64,000 nucleotides of DNA from Bartonella vinsonii subsp. berkhoffii ATCC 51672 (GCF_902825225.1 NZ_CADEAK010000002.1:62001-126000), one strand, 5' to 3'. Shown: positions 1 through 9,260, counted from the stretch's first letter. Made by a program: numbers and translations. The notes: generated from the letters alone by a model not told the origin.

Positions 1-27
1 ACAACATGTGACATGTTCATCATCAGC

Positions 28-477
28 TTATTGCGCCAAACTAGCCAAAGCCACTTGTGAAAAACCTGCTTTTTGAATATCGGCAAGCAGTTTTAACACT
101 TGTTGATATTCAACAGTTTTAGCAGCACGTACAAAAAGACGCCTGTTTTTTTGTGCAGGCTCAGACTCCAATTTGGCTTTAAGTTGTGCAATGAGAACTT
201 CCGCTGTCTCGTAATAGTCTTGATTAATGGCGAAGCGCCCTTGCGCATCAAGGGAAACCGTGAGAGGGGTATCTTGCGTTTGCACGGGTCCAGCTTGACT
301 ACGCGGCAAATCAAGAGGAACACCGTTGACCAAAAGAGGAGCAGAGACCATAAAAATAATCAACAACACCAGCATGACATCAACAAACGGTGTCACATTG
401 ATCTCACTCATCAATTGACGATGCGAATAATGCCGCCTGCGTGTATTTTTTGAAGAAGAAGCAACAGAAATTCCCAT
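28..477 (-). CDS. tolR: TolR, Tol-Pal proton-channel subunit
   Basis: This 149-residue protein belongs to the ExbD/TolR family. It has a short basic cytoplasmic N-terminus, one membrane segment at about residues 32-50 and a periplasmic domain. The motif NVTPFVDVMLVLLIIF carries the conserved membrane aspartate (Asp33) used for proton-driven energy transfer. With TolQ and TolA it energises the Tol-Pal system that holds the outer membrane to the peptidoglycan during division. It follows tolQ by 12 bases on the same strand, so the two are co-transcribed. The next operon gene, normally tolA, would lie beyond the left edge. Confidence 0.95.
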   Translation of the reverse strand: MGISVASSSKNTRRRHYSHRQLMSEINVTPFVDVMLVLLIIFMVSAPLLVNGVPLDLPRSQAGPVQTQDTPLTVSLDAQGRFAINQDYYETAEVLIAQLKAKLESEPAQKNRRLFVRAAKTVEYQQVLKLLADIQKAGFSQVALASLAQ

Positions 478-489
478 GGAGTATTCCTC

Positions 490-1206
490 TTATAATGGTG
501 AATGCACTGTGAGGGTTTCATCAATACGCCGTGAGACAATGGTTGAGAATTCATCAGCAAAATTTTCTATTTGTGCAATAATCCGCGCACTTTCATGGAC
601 CAGTTTGTTATAGGCGATAACCGCTGGAATTGCTGCAAACAAACCGATGGCGGTAGCCAAAAGTGCTTCGGCAATACCTGGAGCAACAATGGCCAATGAC
701 GTGTTTTGAGAGGCAGAAATAGAAAGAAAGGAACTCATAATTCCAATGACTGTTCCAAAAAGACCAATAAAAGGTCCCGCCGATCCCAATGTCGCTAAAA
801 AACCTAATTTTGATTCTATTTTTGCACTTTCACGCCCCAGCGTGAGATCCATAGCCTTATCAATTCTACTTTGTAGACTTATCGATGTATGAATTCCTTT
901 TTCGAGGGATTTTTTCCATTCCACCATTGCTGCCATAAAGACCGCAGATATGCTATTGGTGCATTGACTTTTACATTCTGCATAAAGATCTTCTAGCGCC
1001 TTACCTGACCAAAATACGCGCTCAAATTGTTTTATTTCACGCCGTATTCTCCGATAGGTAAAGATTTTATCAAAAATAATTGCCCAACTCCATACAGAAG
1101 CGAGCAGCAGTGCAATCATAACAGCTTTAACAATCCAACTTGCTTGCATAAACAAATGCAATATTCCCATCATTTCTGGATTCGTTAGTTCTATATGTGG
1201 CATCAT
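490..1206 (-). CDS. tolQ: TolQ, Tol-Pal inner-membrane subunit
   Basis: This 238-residue protein is of the MotA/TolQ/ExbB family. It has an N-terminal membrane helix near residues 20-42 and two further helices near 140-165 and 175-200, separated by a large cytoplasmic loop, which is the family pattern. The segment LATLGSAGPFIGLFGTVIGI is the typical start of the second helix. It forms the proton channel with TolR, encoded 12 bases downstream. Two ATG codons stand side by side at the start (1206 and 1203), and either may be used. The order ybgC-tolQ-tolR is the classical one. Confidence 0.95.
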   Translation of the reverse strand: MMPHIELTNPEMMGILHLFMQASWIVKAVMIALLLASVWSWAIIFDKIFTYRRIRREIKQFERVFWSGKALEDLYAECKSQCTNSISAVFMAAMVEWKKSLEKGIHTSISLQSRIDKAMDLTLGRESAKIESKLGFLATLGSAGPFIGLFGTVIGIMSSFLSISASQNTSLAIVAPGIAEALLATAIGLFAAIPAVIAYNKLVHESARIIAQIENFADEFSTIVSRRIDETLTVHSPL

Positions 1207-1342
1207 TTTTGTCCCCTTAAAGGTTCATTTATGAAAATTTAATAAAGCAGATTGTTTTATAGTTTCTAAATTTCAGAAAAAAATTTCAGTCCCTCTTTGG
1301 TTAAAGAGCCCATACAATCCCCCTTTTTGAACAGCAACCATT

Positions 1343-1789
1343 TTAAACAAGAATTGTTGAAAAAAGCCCTTTAGGTAAACGACGTGGTTTTCCTATCTCA
1401 TTAATGAGGGCAATTTCAACTTTTGCTGTTACCAACATCACATCTCCCCGCATAATACATTGTTCCATAAAAAAGCGTGCTCCTTGAATGCGGTTAATTC
1501 GTGTTTTGACTGTTAAAAGATGATCGATTTGTGCTGATCGTAAAAAATTGATTTCCATATGGCGGACCACAAAAAACAGTTTTTCACCTTCAATACCTGA
1601 TGCTAACATCTTGTTATTAAAACCTGTATCCCGTAAAAATTCTGACCGTCCCCGTTCAAAAAATTCGAGATAGCGTGCATGGTAAACCACGCCAGAAAAA
1701 TCTGTATCAGCAACATAAACGCGCACTTGAAAATCATGAAACGGGTTTTCATGATCTTTTAAAAAAGATGTTTCCATCATCTGCTCCAT
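1343..1789 (-). CDS. ybgC: YbgC-type acyl-CoA thioesterase (hotdog fold)
   Basis: This 148-residue protein is a hotdog-fold 4-hydroxybenzoyl-CoA thioesterase-like enzyme of the YbgC family. The active-site stretch DTDFSGVVYHARYLEFFERG begins at residue 28; Asp30 is the likely catalytic acid and the YHARY segment is typical. Family members hydrolyse acyl-CoA thioesters and are almost always linked to tol-pal genes. It lies 137 bases upstream of tolQ on the same strand. Several in-frame ATGs near the N-terminus (residues 1, 4 and 5) make the exact start uncertain. Confidence 0.9.
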   Translation of the reverse strand: MEQMMETSFLKDHENPFHDFQVRVYVADTDFSGVVYHARYLEFFERGRSEFLRDTGFNNKMLASGIEGEKLFFVVRHMEINFLRSAQIDHLLTVKTRINRIQGARFFMEQCIMRGDVMLVTAKVEIALINEIGKPRRLPKGLFSTILV

Positions 1790-1994
1790 CTCATAAAATT
1801 GTTTGGAAGGGTAAATTGTCTTCTATCAACGGGGAGTTGACCGCATTTTTGTGTTAAAATCGTGGAAGTAAAAGCATAAAATCCCGAATAGCCTAGCAGC
1901 CCTGCGCTTGTTTTATAAGCATTCTTTATAAGTATTCTCCCCCAAATAGTGTATCTTTTTATCTCTCAAAAACATTTATCACTTAAGAGATGTT

Positions 1995-3086
1995 TCAGTC
2001 ATCTTCTTCATCCCATAAAGTTTTTTGGAGAGATGAAGTGTCTTGTATATCGAGCAAAGTGCGTTTTTGTGTTGCAGTTGTGGAAGCTGGAGCACAAAGT
2101 CCTAAATGGCTCCAAGCTTGTTCTGTAAGAATTCGCCCACGAGCTGTGCGCTGAATAAAGCCCTGTTGAAGAAGATAGGGTTCAATAATATCTTCAATGG
2201 CATCGCGCGGTTCTGAAAGAGCAGCAGCAATTGTTTCAATCCCCACGGGGCCTCCTAAAAAAGTTTCCGCAATGAGGAGCAAATAGCGACGATCAAGGGG
2301 ATCAAGCCCAAGGTGATCAACTTCAAGACGCGAAAGGGCTTCATCGGCAACTTTACGGTCAATTTTCTCTGCTCTTTTGACCAGAGCAAAATCACAAACC
2401 CGTCGTAATAACCTCCCCGCAATGCGTGGCGTACCACGTGCACGGCGTGCAATTTCATGGGCGCCATCATTACTTATCTGGACCGAAAAAAGCCGCGCAT
2501 TGCGTTGAACGATATATTCTAATTCCTCTATGGTATAAAAATTGAGACGGATTGGAATGCCAAAGCGGTCTCGTAATGGGGTGGTTAACAAGCCCAAACG
2601 CGTGGTTGCAGCCACCAAGGTAAATTTAGCAAGATCAATTTTTACGGAACGGGCTGCGGGACCTTCACCAATTATAAGATCCAGCTGATAATCTTCCATA
2701 GCTGGATAAAGAATTTCTTCAATTGCCGGACTTAAACGGTGAATTTCATCAATAAAAAGAACATCCCGTTCTTCTAGATTGGTCAACAGGGCAGCCAAGT
2801 CCCCTGCTTTAGCAATAACTGGTCCTGAAGTAGAGCGAAAATTCACCCCTAATTCTTTCGCCATAATCTGTGAAAGCGTTGTTTTTCCCAATCCAGGGGG
2901 ACCAACAAACAAAACATGGTCGAGCGCTTCTTGGCGTGCTTTTGCTGCTTCAATAAATATTTTCAAATTTGCCCGTGCCGCTTCTTGACCAATAAAGTCA
3001 TCAAGCACTTGTGGTCTTAAAGAACGATCTGGATCGTTAGGGAGAGGCATGGCACCCAAAAGGCGTTGATCTTCATCTTTATGCAT
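1995..3086 (-). CDS. ruvB: RuvB, Holliday junction branch-migration ATPase
   Basis: This 363-residue AAA+ ATPase drives branch migration of Holliday junctions together with RuvA. Walker [10 protein letters not shown] lies at about residues 62-70, Walker B LFIDEIH at 110-116 and the sensor motif ATTRLG at 160-165. A winged-helix DNA-binding domain forms the C-terminus. The length fits the family (about 340-360). It is the last gene of a ruvC-ruvA-ruvB operon, 13 bases after ruvA. The C-terminal 30 residues are hydrophilic and variable, as is usual. Confidence 0.97.
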   Translation of the reverse strand: MHKDEDQRLLGAMPLPNDPDRSLRPQVLDDFIGQEAARANLKIFIEAAKARQEALDHVLFVGPPGLGKTTLSQIMAKELGVNFRSTSGPVIAKAGDLAALLTNLEERDVLFIDEIHRLSPAIEEILYPAMEDYQLDLIIGEGPAARSVKIDLAKFTLVAATTRLGLLTTPLRDRFGIPIRLNFYTIEELEYIVQRNARLFSVQISNDGAHEIARRARGTPRIAGRLLRRVCDFALVKRAEKIDRKVADEALSRLEVDHLGLDPLDRRYLLLIAETFLGGPVGIETIAAALSEPRDAIEDIIEPYLLQQGFIQRTARGRILTEQAWSHLGLCAPASTTATQKRTLLDIQDTSSLQKTLWDEEDD

Positions 3087-3099
3087 TGTTACCTTTTAC

Positions 3100-3717
3100 T
3101 CAAGTGGAAGGAGAAAGCAATTTGAGGCTATGGCGAATAAGCAGAGCAGAGGAAACGTTTTCTCCTTCAAGATCCTTCATAGCTAAAGCAAGCGCACGGG
3201 CTGCTTTATCACGTTCAAAACCAAGATTGATCAAAGCAGAAAGCGCCTCGTTGGTTGGTTGATGCGCCATTTCTATCTGAGGCATTGGAGCAGTATGGAA
3301 AGCATTGTCATTGAAGGGAAGTGCTTTGCTTTTGAGTTCACCAACAATTCTTTCACTGACTTTTTTACCAACGCCTGGAGCACGACTAATCATAGCAATA
3401 TCGTTTAATGCAATGGCTTGTGCAAGTTCATCTGTTGATAAAGTCCCCAAAATTGCCAAAGCAACTTTAGCCCCCACACCAGGCACATTTTGCAGCAAGC
3501 AAAACCACTCTTGTTCTGCTCTTGTAGCAAAACCAAAAAGGCGAATAGCGTCTTCACGAACATGTGTTTCAATAAAGAGACTTATACTCTCACCAAGAGC
3601 GGGTAAAGAAGGACGCAGCCGATTTGACACAAAAACCACATAACCCACACCGTGAACATTTACAAGGATATGATCATCAAAGATATGTTCAAGAGTCCCT
3701 TTTAATTTACCAATCAT
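3100..3717 (-). CDS. ruvA: RuvA, Holliday junction DNA-binding subunit
   Basis: This 205-residue protein binds the four-way junction as a tetramer and loads RuvB. The N-terminal OB-fold begins [12 protein letters not shown]. The tandem helix-hairpin-helix region includes [18 protein letters not shown] and a second hairpin around [19 protein letters not shown] small C-terminal domain ([20 protein letters not shown]) contacts RuvB. Its ATG overlaps the ruvC stop by four bases, which suggests translational coupling. Confidence 0.97.
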   Translation of the reverse strand: MIGKLKGTLEHIFDDHILVNVHGVGYVVFVSNRLRPSLPALGESISLFIETHVREDAIRLFGFATRAEQEWFCLLQNVPGVGAKVALAILGTLSTDELAQAIALNDIAMISRAPGVGKKVSERIVGELKSKALPFNDNAFHTAPMPQIEMAHQPTNEALSALINLGFERDKAARALALAMKDLEGENVSSALLIRHSLKLLSPST

Positions 3718-4223
3718 GCTGTAATCCTTGAACGATGAGAAATGCTGCTGCGGTGCATGCTATGGCAAAGAGCAAGCGCAAGTGCATCAGCCGCATCATT
3801 ATTGTCAAATTCAGCACGAGGAAGCAAAACTTTTACCATCATATGAATTTGTTCTTTAGCACCATGACCAACACCAATAACTGATTTTTTTACTTTATTT
3901 GGCGCATATTCAAAAACGGGAAGATTTGCTTGTGCTGGAACAAGCAGAGCAACAGCACGCGCTTGACCAAGTTTTAAAGTAGCCGTAGCATCTTTATTAA
4001 CAAACACGTGCTCCACAGCCGCTTCATGGGGCATAAATTGATGCACGATCTCTGAAAGTCCCCTATAGAGCTGACAGAGTCTGGAAGCAAGGTCACAGCG
4101 TACGTTAGAAGAAACCGTCCCTGCTGCAATGAATTGAAGGCGATTTCCGGAGAGATCGATGACACCCCATCCTGTATGCCGTAGTCCGGGATCAATGCCT
4201 ATAATACGAATCGTCTCTACCAT
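3714..4223 (-). CDS. ruvC: RuvC, Holliday junction resolvase
   Basis: This 169-residue endonuclease has an RNase H-like fold and resolves Holliday junctions by symmetric nicking. The N-terminal motif [15 protein letters not shown] carries catalytic Asp11, the central AAVEHVF carries the conserved Glu, and [15 protein letters not shown] near the C-terminus supplies the last acidic residues. It is the first gene of the ruvCAB operon and overlaps ruvA by four bases. No YebC gene, a common upstream neighbour in alphaproteobacteria, lies in front of it here. Confidence 0.96.
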   Translation of the reverse strand: MVETIRIIGIDPGLRHTGWGVIDLSGNRLQFIAAGTVSSNVRCDLASRLCQLYRGLSEIVHQFMPHEAAVEHVFVNKDATATLKLGQARAVALLVPAQANLPVFEYAPNKVKKSVIGVGHGAKEQIHMMVKVLLPRAEFDNNDAADALALALCHSMHRSSISHRSRITA

Positions 4224-4508
4224 AAATTCGAAGTCTATACACTTTTGCTATGTTTGAACAGATGCACTTAAAACAAAGAAAAAAGAGAAAAAATACGCCT
4301 TCTTTAGCGATGTGTAAACCTCATGGACACGTCTCGATGAAGCGAGACATCAGACTTCACGAGGCATTATCTGTCATAAGTTCTAAGTCTATAAACCTTC
4401 TCCACACGTAAACAAAGGAACATACCAATAAGACAGAGGGAAGAAAGAAAAGAGATTGAAATGCCTTGAGCCAAGCGTAGCGCTAAAGACAGAACCTCTC
4501 ATGAAAAA
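4224..4508. other. Spacer between ruvC and the first leader unit
   Basis: About 285 bases divergent from ruvC with no convincing reading frame. It should hold the ruvC promoter. An imperfect inverted repeat around CGTCTCGATGAAGCGAGACA (near 4329) could form a hairpin, but no function is assigned. Confidence 0.4.
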
Positions 4509-4568
4509 CTGTAAATTACAGAAACTTTTTTCATTTTTATTGTAAATCCCTTGAAATTCCTTTATGAC
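4509..4568 (+). promoter_or_regulatory. Conserved palindrome and promoter of leader unit 1
   Basis: A 13-base palindrome CTGTAAATTACAG (4509-4521) lies 18 bases before a good promoter: -35 TTGTAA (4540-4545), a 17-base spacer, and -10 TATGAC (4563-4568). The same arrangement, with the same spacer, occurs in unit 2 (9907-9966) and unit 4 (28927-28869, minus strand). Transcription would begin near 4576. The palindrome is a plausible operator for the regulator encoded downstream; that is inference. Confidence 0.6.
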
Positions 4569-4575
4569 TGTAAAG

Positions 4576-4790
4576 GTGATTTTGGTCGTATACGCAACGG
4601 CCTATAGGGACTTGAAAACCCGAAACCTAAACATTAAATGAGTCCGCTTTGCGGGTATCCCAGAATTCCGGGAGTTTTTGCTATGTCCAGGTGCGATAAG
4701 CACTAAAAGCAAAAAGCTGAGTTAGGTTCAGTGTTTTCAAGCTCCCGGAATACCAACGCGAGGGCGCTCGCAACCGGTGGGGGGCATGAA
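4576..4790 (+). ncRNA. Brt-like structured leader RNA, unit 1
   Basis: About 215 conserved bases precede the XRE regulator gene. Visible hairpins: GGTCGT/ACGGCC at 4584-4602, CCGC-TTT-GCGG at 4644-4654, an imperfect TCCCAGAATTCCGGGA at 4659-4674 followed by GTTTTTG, and GCGAG-GGCG-CTCGC at 4758-4771. ATTCCGGGAG (4665-4674) can alternatively pair over 10 bases with CTCCCGGAAT (4742-4751), so two exclusive folds exist. Paired positions covary among units 1, 2 and 4. This matches, as far as I recall, the Bartonella-specific Brt RNAs that lie in front of Trp DNA-binding proteins in B. henselae. Exact RNA ends cannot be read from the sequence. Confidence 0.72.
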
Positions 4791-5150
4791 ATGCAAGCCA
4801 AAAACCTTTTTCACGACATTTTTATAGGCAAAAAAATTCGTTTTAAGCGAAAAATGTTGAAAATGTCTCAGAAAGAATTAGGGAACCACTTGAGGATAAG
4901 CGCACAACAAATTCAAAAATATGAAACAGGATTAAATCGTATAAGCGCTGGACGTTTGAACGAAATTGCCAATATTCTCAATGTACCACTTTCCTTTTTT
5001 TACGCGGAGATCCTCACAAAACAACCGCCCCCATACCATCATGATGAAATCGTCTCGAACAAAGAAGAATATCTGCTTTTAAAAAGCTTTAGAGTTCTGA
5101 ATTCTCTCAAACAAAGAGCAATTTTACAGTTAATCTCTGATCAAAAGTAA
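4791..5150 (+). CDS. XRE-family regulator (Trp-like), unit 1, intact
   Basis: This 119-residue protein has one lambda-repressor-type helix-turn-helix at about residues 15-70 (KIRFKRKMLKMSQKELGNHL, ISAQQIQKYETGLNRISAGR). A conserved C-terminal helix region (EEYLLLKSFRVLNSLKQRAI) is probably used for dimer formation. The start at 4791 is chosen over upstream ATGs because it follows a very strong ribosome site (GGTGGGGGGC) and aligns with the other copies. The reading frame passes intact through a 7-T tract that is broken in three paralogues. In B. henselae such proteins are reported to bind the badA promoter; the target here is unknown. Confidence 0.88.
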   Translation: MQAKNLFHDIFIGKKIRFKRKMLKMSQKELGNHLRISAQQIQKYETGLNRISAGRLNEIANILNVPLSFFYAEILTKQPPPYHHDEIVSNKEEYLLLKSFRVLNSLKQRAILQLISDQK

Positions 5151-5257
5151 AACCTAAGCAAGATCAACACGCAAAAATGTTACCGCTTTTCTCACCAATT
5201 TTGATGGATGCGGATTTTGGTGTGATGTGGAAGACAAAAAACGCGGTACAAAATTCT

Positions 5258-5776
5258 CTAAGAACGCCGAAATGCTGTTTTCAGAAATTCGATTTGTCTT
5301 CCTACGGGATTTTCCTCTTCTAAGAGATGAGGCAGTCCGTCTTCTTTATTGGTGCGCATATATTGCATACGCGCTTCGAGACGAAGGGAACGTGCAACAA
5401 AATTGCGGAAGACTTCTGGTAATTCTTGCCAATGCGCACTTTCTAATTCCAGTGTTGGTGTATGAAGTGATACTTTTGCAATTTCTTTTTGTATTTGTTC
5501 TGGTGTCATTTCCCCTTCACGCTCTGCGCGAAGAAGGAGGAGTTGCGAAGCAATTTGCATCAGCCGTGTACTGAGAAACATAGCTTCTTTTGCATAAAGA
5601 GCAGAAATTTCTGCTGAAAGAGTTCGTGCAGCCAATTTTCCTTCGGTGTCGATATAGGTTGCAGTTTCTTCAATCAAAGTCATCGTCTCCTCATAGAGGC
5701 GATTAAAGGCATTTTCAAACGCACTATGTTCAATCATGATGATGGGCTCATCATCGGAATGTTTAGGTGCACTCAC
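5258..5776 (-). CDS. DUF1465 family protein
   Basis: This 172-residue, mostly helical acidic protein resembles the DUF1465 family found across Rhizobiales and other alphaproteobacteria. Recognisable stretches are AFNRLYEETMTLIEETATYI, LYAKEAMFLSTRLMQIASQL and LRAEREGEMTPEQIQKE. There is no signal peptide or membrane segment, so it should be cytoplasmic. The function is not established to my knowledge. It converges on the unit 1 regulator gene, 107 bases away. Confidence 0.75.
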   Translation of the reverse strand: MSAPKHSDDEPIIMIEHSAFENAFNRLYEETMTLIEETATYIDTEGKLAARTLSAEISALYAKEAMFLSTRLMQIASQLLLLRAEREGEMTPEQIQKEIAKVSLHTPTLELESAHWQELPEVFRNFVARSLRLEARMQYMRTNKEDGLPHLLEEENPVGRQIEFLKTAFRRS

Positions 5777-5941
5777 GCTTTATACTCCCAATATCCTCAC
5801 AAAGACTATGATACTCAACGAAGTGAGAATTAAAAAGTTTCTTTACTTTCTATAATAAATCGTTTTTTTACTGAGTACCTCTTTTAAAACGCTTGCGCAA
5901 TGTGCTTCTTAAGCTAAGGTTAACGCATCTTAAGAGCAGGA

Positions 5942-7087
5942 CTACAAGCTAATAGGTTTCTTTGCAGAAAACCGCTGTAAAGAGCGACGTTTGTCACAAT
6001 AATAAGCGACCCCAAATTGCGCTATAATACCACTTACAATAAGGAGAGTATCGGAAAAAAACGTTCCTGTCATCACTGTTTTTAAAACTTGTCCAAACAT
6101 AGCAAATACTGTTCCGGTCACAAAGACTGGTAAACTATGTTTTCCTAAGATTGCTAAGGGATGTTGTGGTGAGACACGAAAGCACGCACTCAAGCGCGGC
6201 AAACAGAGGAACAGCGTTGCTAAAGCAATCACATGGAGCAGACGCGGCAAGCTTAAAAAAGTTTTATTAAAATTCATCAAAGGGGAAGAAGACCAGCCAA
6301 ACCACTCTATAACACCCCACCAATTCAAGCGAACCCATAACAACGAAAGCAAAAGATAGCCAACAGCAAGCACAAGCCAAAAAGGCTGACAGACGATAGT
6401 TTTTCCTTGTTTAAGAGAAAAAGTGCTTATTAAGCCTATGACAAACAAAAATTGCCAAGACAAAGGATTCAAAAACCACTGTCCTGGTAAAGGATAAGAA
6501 GGTGGAGCAATCTCATAAACTCCACAGAGGAGATAGAGCATGAATGACCCCAAAAGCAGCAACCCTTTTTGTTTACAACTCCAATAAAGGAGAAGAGGTG
6601 CAAAAAACATCAGAGTAATATAAAGGGGAAGAATATTGTTATATCCCAATTGATGCCCAAAACTTAAGATGCTCAAAAAAGCAACAAAAGGTTGGGTATA
6701 AAAGAGGCCCACATTATTCATCATTAAAAGTTGCTCTGTACGCCATAATAAAAAGGCTCCTAAAAAAAGGCTAAGCGTTACAAAAGTTGTAAAAAGGTAA
6801 GCTCCATAAAGCTGTAAAGCTCTTTGCCAAAGTTTGCGGACAATAAAAACAAACGACTTCTGATAGAGGCGCGCATGAAAACTTAATCCAAGCGAAACAC
6901 CTGAAAGCAAAACAAAAACTTCTGCTGAATCAGAAAAACCAAAGTTTTTATGTGTGATATGTTCGTATAAGGTTCCGGGAATATGGTTGATGAAAATCGT
7001 CAATAAGGCTAAAGAACGAAAAACATCAATGCCTGCATCACGATAAGAAGGATGTGTTTTATGCTTAACAACGGTTTGGACACTCAT
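5942..7087 (-). CDS. opgC: OpgC-like membrane protein (glucan succinylation family)
   Basis: This 381-residue protein has about ten hydrophobic membrane segments. It opens with RDAGIDVFRSLALLTIFINH, and FSDSAEVFVLLSGVSLGLSF follows; both are hallmarks of the OpgC/acyltransferase-3-like family. OpgC adds succinyl groups to periplasmic glucans. The start at 7087 is preferred because GGAGGT stands seven bases ahead of it. No other glucan gene is nearby, so the substrate is inferred from family only. Confidence 0.8.
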   Translation of the reverse strand: MSVQTVVKHKTHPSYRDAGIDVFRSLALLTIFINHIPGTLYEHITHKNFGFSDSAEVFVLLSGVSLGLSFHARLYQKSFVFIVRKLWQRALQLYGAYLFTTFVTLSLFLGAFLLWRTEQLLMMNNVGLFYTQPFVAFLSILSFGHQLGYNNILPLYITLMFFAPLLLYWSCKQKGLLLLGSFMLYLLCGVYEIAPPSYPLPGQWFLNPLSWQFLFVIGLISTFSLKQGKTIVCQPFWLVLAVGYLLLSLLWVRLNWWGVIEWFGWSSSPLMNFNKTFLSLPRLLHVIALATLFLCLPRLSACFRVSPQHPLAILGKHSLPVFVTGTVFAMFGQVLKTVMTGTFFSDTLLIVSGIIAQFGVAYYCDKRRSLQRFSAKKPISL

Positions 7088-7199
7088 AAACGGACCTCCA
7101 TACGCAACAAAAGAGATCATTCGCTTTTAGCAAAGCGCACTTATATGATGAAATTTTATTTTTAAAAGTCAAGTTTATTTTTTAAATCAAGGACTTTGC

Positions 7200-7910
7200 A
7201 TGACAAAACAAAAAAATAAACCGCTTGAATCACATCCTCAAACGGAATCTTATCCTCAATTGGTTTTGACATTAGATGTTCGACGGTCTTTAGATCCTGA
7301 GCTTTTGCGCCAACTCTTAAAAACCCCAACTTCGCAAACCCAAAGCACACAAACCCAAAGTTTGCAAATAAAGTCTTTTGCATGCGTTATTCTCTATGAT
7401 TCCCAAGATGATGAAGCTTTTCTACAAAAACGCGCTCAAATCTATGGAGAAGATATTCAAGGAAATGATATTGCTCTTCTCATTGCGGGTGACAGCCGCA
7501 TTGCAAGACGAATAAAAACGGATGGCTTGCATGTAGAGGGTGATTTTAGCACTCTTGCAAACCTTGAAAATCAAAAAAAGGAGCAAAAAATCATAGGTTT
7601 TGGAAATGTGCGCAATCGCCATAGTGCCATGCTTGCTGGAGAAGCCGGCGTGGACTATCTGCTGTTTGGAAAACTTGGTGCTGATAAAAAACCACATGCA
7701 CACCCGCGCAATGTGCAGTTAGGACAATGGTGGGCAGAAGTGATGGAAATCCCTGCCATTGTTCAAGCAGGAAGTGATTTTGCAAGTTTTGATGAAGTGC
7801 TCAAAACTGCTTGTGAATTTATCGCTGTCGAAGAAATCATTTTTACCCATGACAATCCCTTGATAATACTTGAAATGATGAAAGAAAAATGTAAAAATTT
7901 TCCCTTGTGA
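7200..7910 (+). CDS. Thiamine phosphate synthase-like (ThiE/TenI family) protein
   Basis: This 236-residue protein resembles rhizobial thiamine-phosphate synthase homologues with a TIM barrel. IGFGNVRNRHSAMLAGEAGV and VDYLLFGKLGADKKPHAHPR correspond to the phosphate-binding part, and GLHVEGD precedes them. The N-terminal 60 residues carry a low-complexity Gln/Thr/Ser run (PTSQTQSTQTQSLQ). Some catalytic ThiE residues are not evident, so it may be a TenI-like or diverged member. Its 3' end is duplicated downstream at 8004-8155 and 10599-10672. Confidence 0.75.
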   Translation: MTKQKNKPLESHPQTESYPQLVLTLDVRRSLDPELLRQLLKTPTSQTQSTQTQSLQIKSFACVILYDSQDDEAFLQKRAQIYGEDIQGNDIALLIAGDSRIARRIKTDGLHVEGDFSTLANLENQKKEQKIIGFGNVRNRHSAMLAGEAGVDYLLFGKLGADKKPHAHPRNVQLGQWWAEVMEIPAIVQAGSDFASFDEVLKTACEFIAVEEIIFTHDNPLIILEMMKEKCKNFPL

Positions 7911-8003
7911 TGCGGAGGAAGCATACATAAATAAAGCGTTTATAAAAATCCCACACGCTCATCCCTGCAATATCCAGTAAACACAGTGATAAGCAAAGGC
8001 TAT

Positions 8004-8155
8004 AAAAATCCCTGCCATTGTTCAAGCAGGAAGTGATTTTCCACTCTTTGATAAAATCTTAAAAGCTACATATGAGTTCATTACTGGGGAAAAATCACTT
8101 TGGCATACGATAACCCCTTACCTTTACTTAAAAATGATAAAAATAAGGGAGAAAC
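8004..8155 (+). pseudogene. Duplicated 3' fragment of the ThiE-like gene
   Basis: The 34 bases beginning AATCCCTGCCATTGTTCAAG are identical to the intact gene at about 7748-7781. Similarity then fades through counterparts of FDEVLKTACEF and of the region coding HDNPL. Frame and stop are lost. It lies about 95 bases past the intact gene and marks the left edge of an accessory segment. Confidence 0.85.
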
Positions 8156-8365
8156 CAAAATACTTTCAAAAAACAGTACACTGCCTCAAATTAAATTAGA
8201 TTTTTTAGTTAGAACTATACTTAATATAAATGATATAGAGTATTGAATATAAAAAATTTAATTAATTTACATTGTAAATGTCAAAAATCAGTAATTATAT
8301 GACATTAGTCAGCATTAATATTATATAGGTCAAAATTTCTATATTGTAAAACTAGGGGGGACATA

Positions 8366-9260
8366 ATGAATAAAATACAAACCAACAACGCATTTGCTGC
8401 AATAGAAGATCCTATCTATTTTCAAGTTCAATATAATAAAATTTTTTCTTTATTTGTTAGTAGATTTGATTGGAAATGTGATTTTTTTAAATGAATGCCT
8501 TTCTACATAGAAAAAAACCTTTTTATAGATGGTAAGTTAGGCCTCTTTAAAGAATGAAACACATGGTTACGTACTTTTACCATGTGAAGCTCAATCACAA
8601 AAAACAGATGCTGAATCAGAAGAATACAAATGTAGCGGTGTGGGGTATTCAAAAACAGTTAATAAAGAAGATATTGTCATTCTTAGAAATGATACATCTA
8701 ATACTATTCCATCCTTGATAGCTAAAGAATATGCACATAGAATATGTCGATATAAATAAAGCTTGTATAGTTAAAATACAAGATGCAAATATAGTGATTA
8801 ATAAGGGAAGTCTTGAACAAAATCTAAAAGCGTTGTCGTTGTATAGACAAGCTTTATTTAATGAAGTTTTTACAAGGTTAGGATTAAAACTTATAAAAGA
8901 AGCACAAAATTTAGAAAAAGAACTTAATTTTAAAAAATGTTTACAGGCAAGAAAAGATTTTGTAAAAAATTGTAAAGATCGCTTTAATTTTGAAATTAGT
9001 TTCAGTGATCAGAAATTATGTACATTTCTTTCAAGAATCATGTAAAAGACACAGTTTCCAAACTTACTCAACGATTAATAGACTCTGGTTTTACTATTAA
9101 TAAAGATCAACTCCCTTATGCATTAGTTTAAATTTAAACAACGCCCACTGAGGGTTTGAAACAACTTCCTGAATATAAAGATGAGAGAGATTTTTTCGAT
9201 TTTAAAAATGGAGAAAGAATTGGAGTATTCCAGCGGGGAATATTGAATCTCTTTCCGTGA
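8366..9260 (+). pseudogene. Multiply frameshifted gene of unknown function
   Basis: A good ribosome site (ACTAGGGGGGACATA) and an ATG at 8366 open a frame that ends after 42 codons. Coding-like text continues in shifted frames: one runs to the stop near 8757 (KTVNKEDIVILRNDTSN), another covers 8731-9045 (104 residues, lysine-rich, SLYRQALFNEVFTRLGLKLI), and shorter pieces follow to about 9260 (TVSKLTQRLIDSGF, LPEYKDERDFFDFKNGE). The region is much richer in A+T than its surroundings. I recognise no family. It probably derives from one gene of roughly 280 codons acquired by transfer. Confidence 0.6.
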
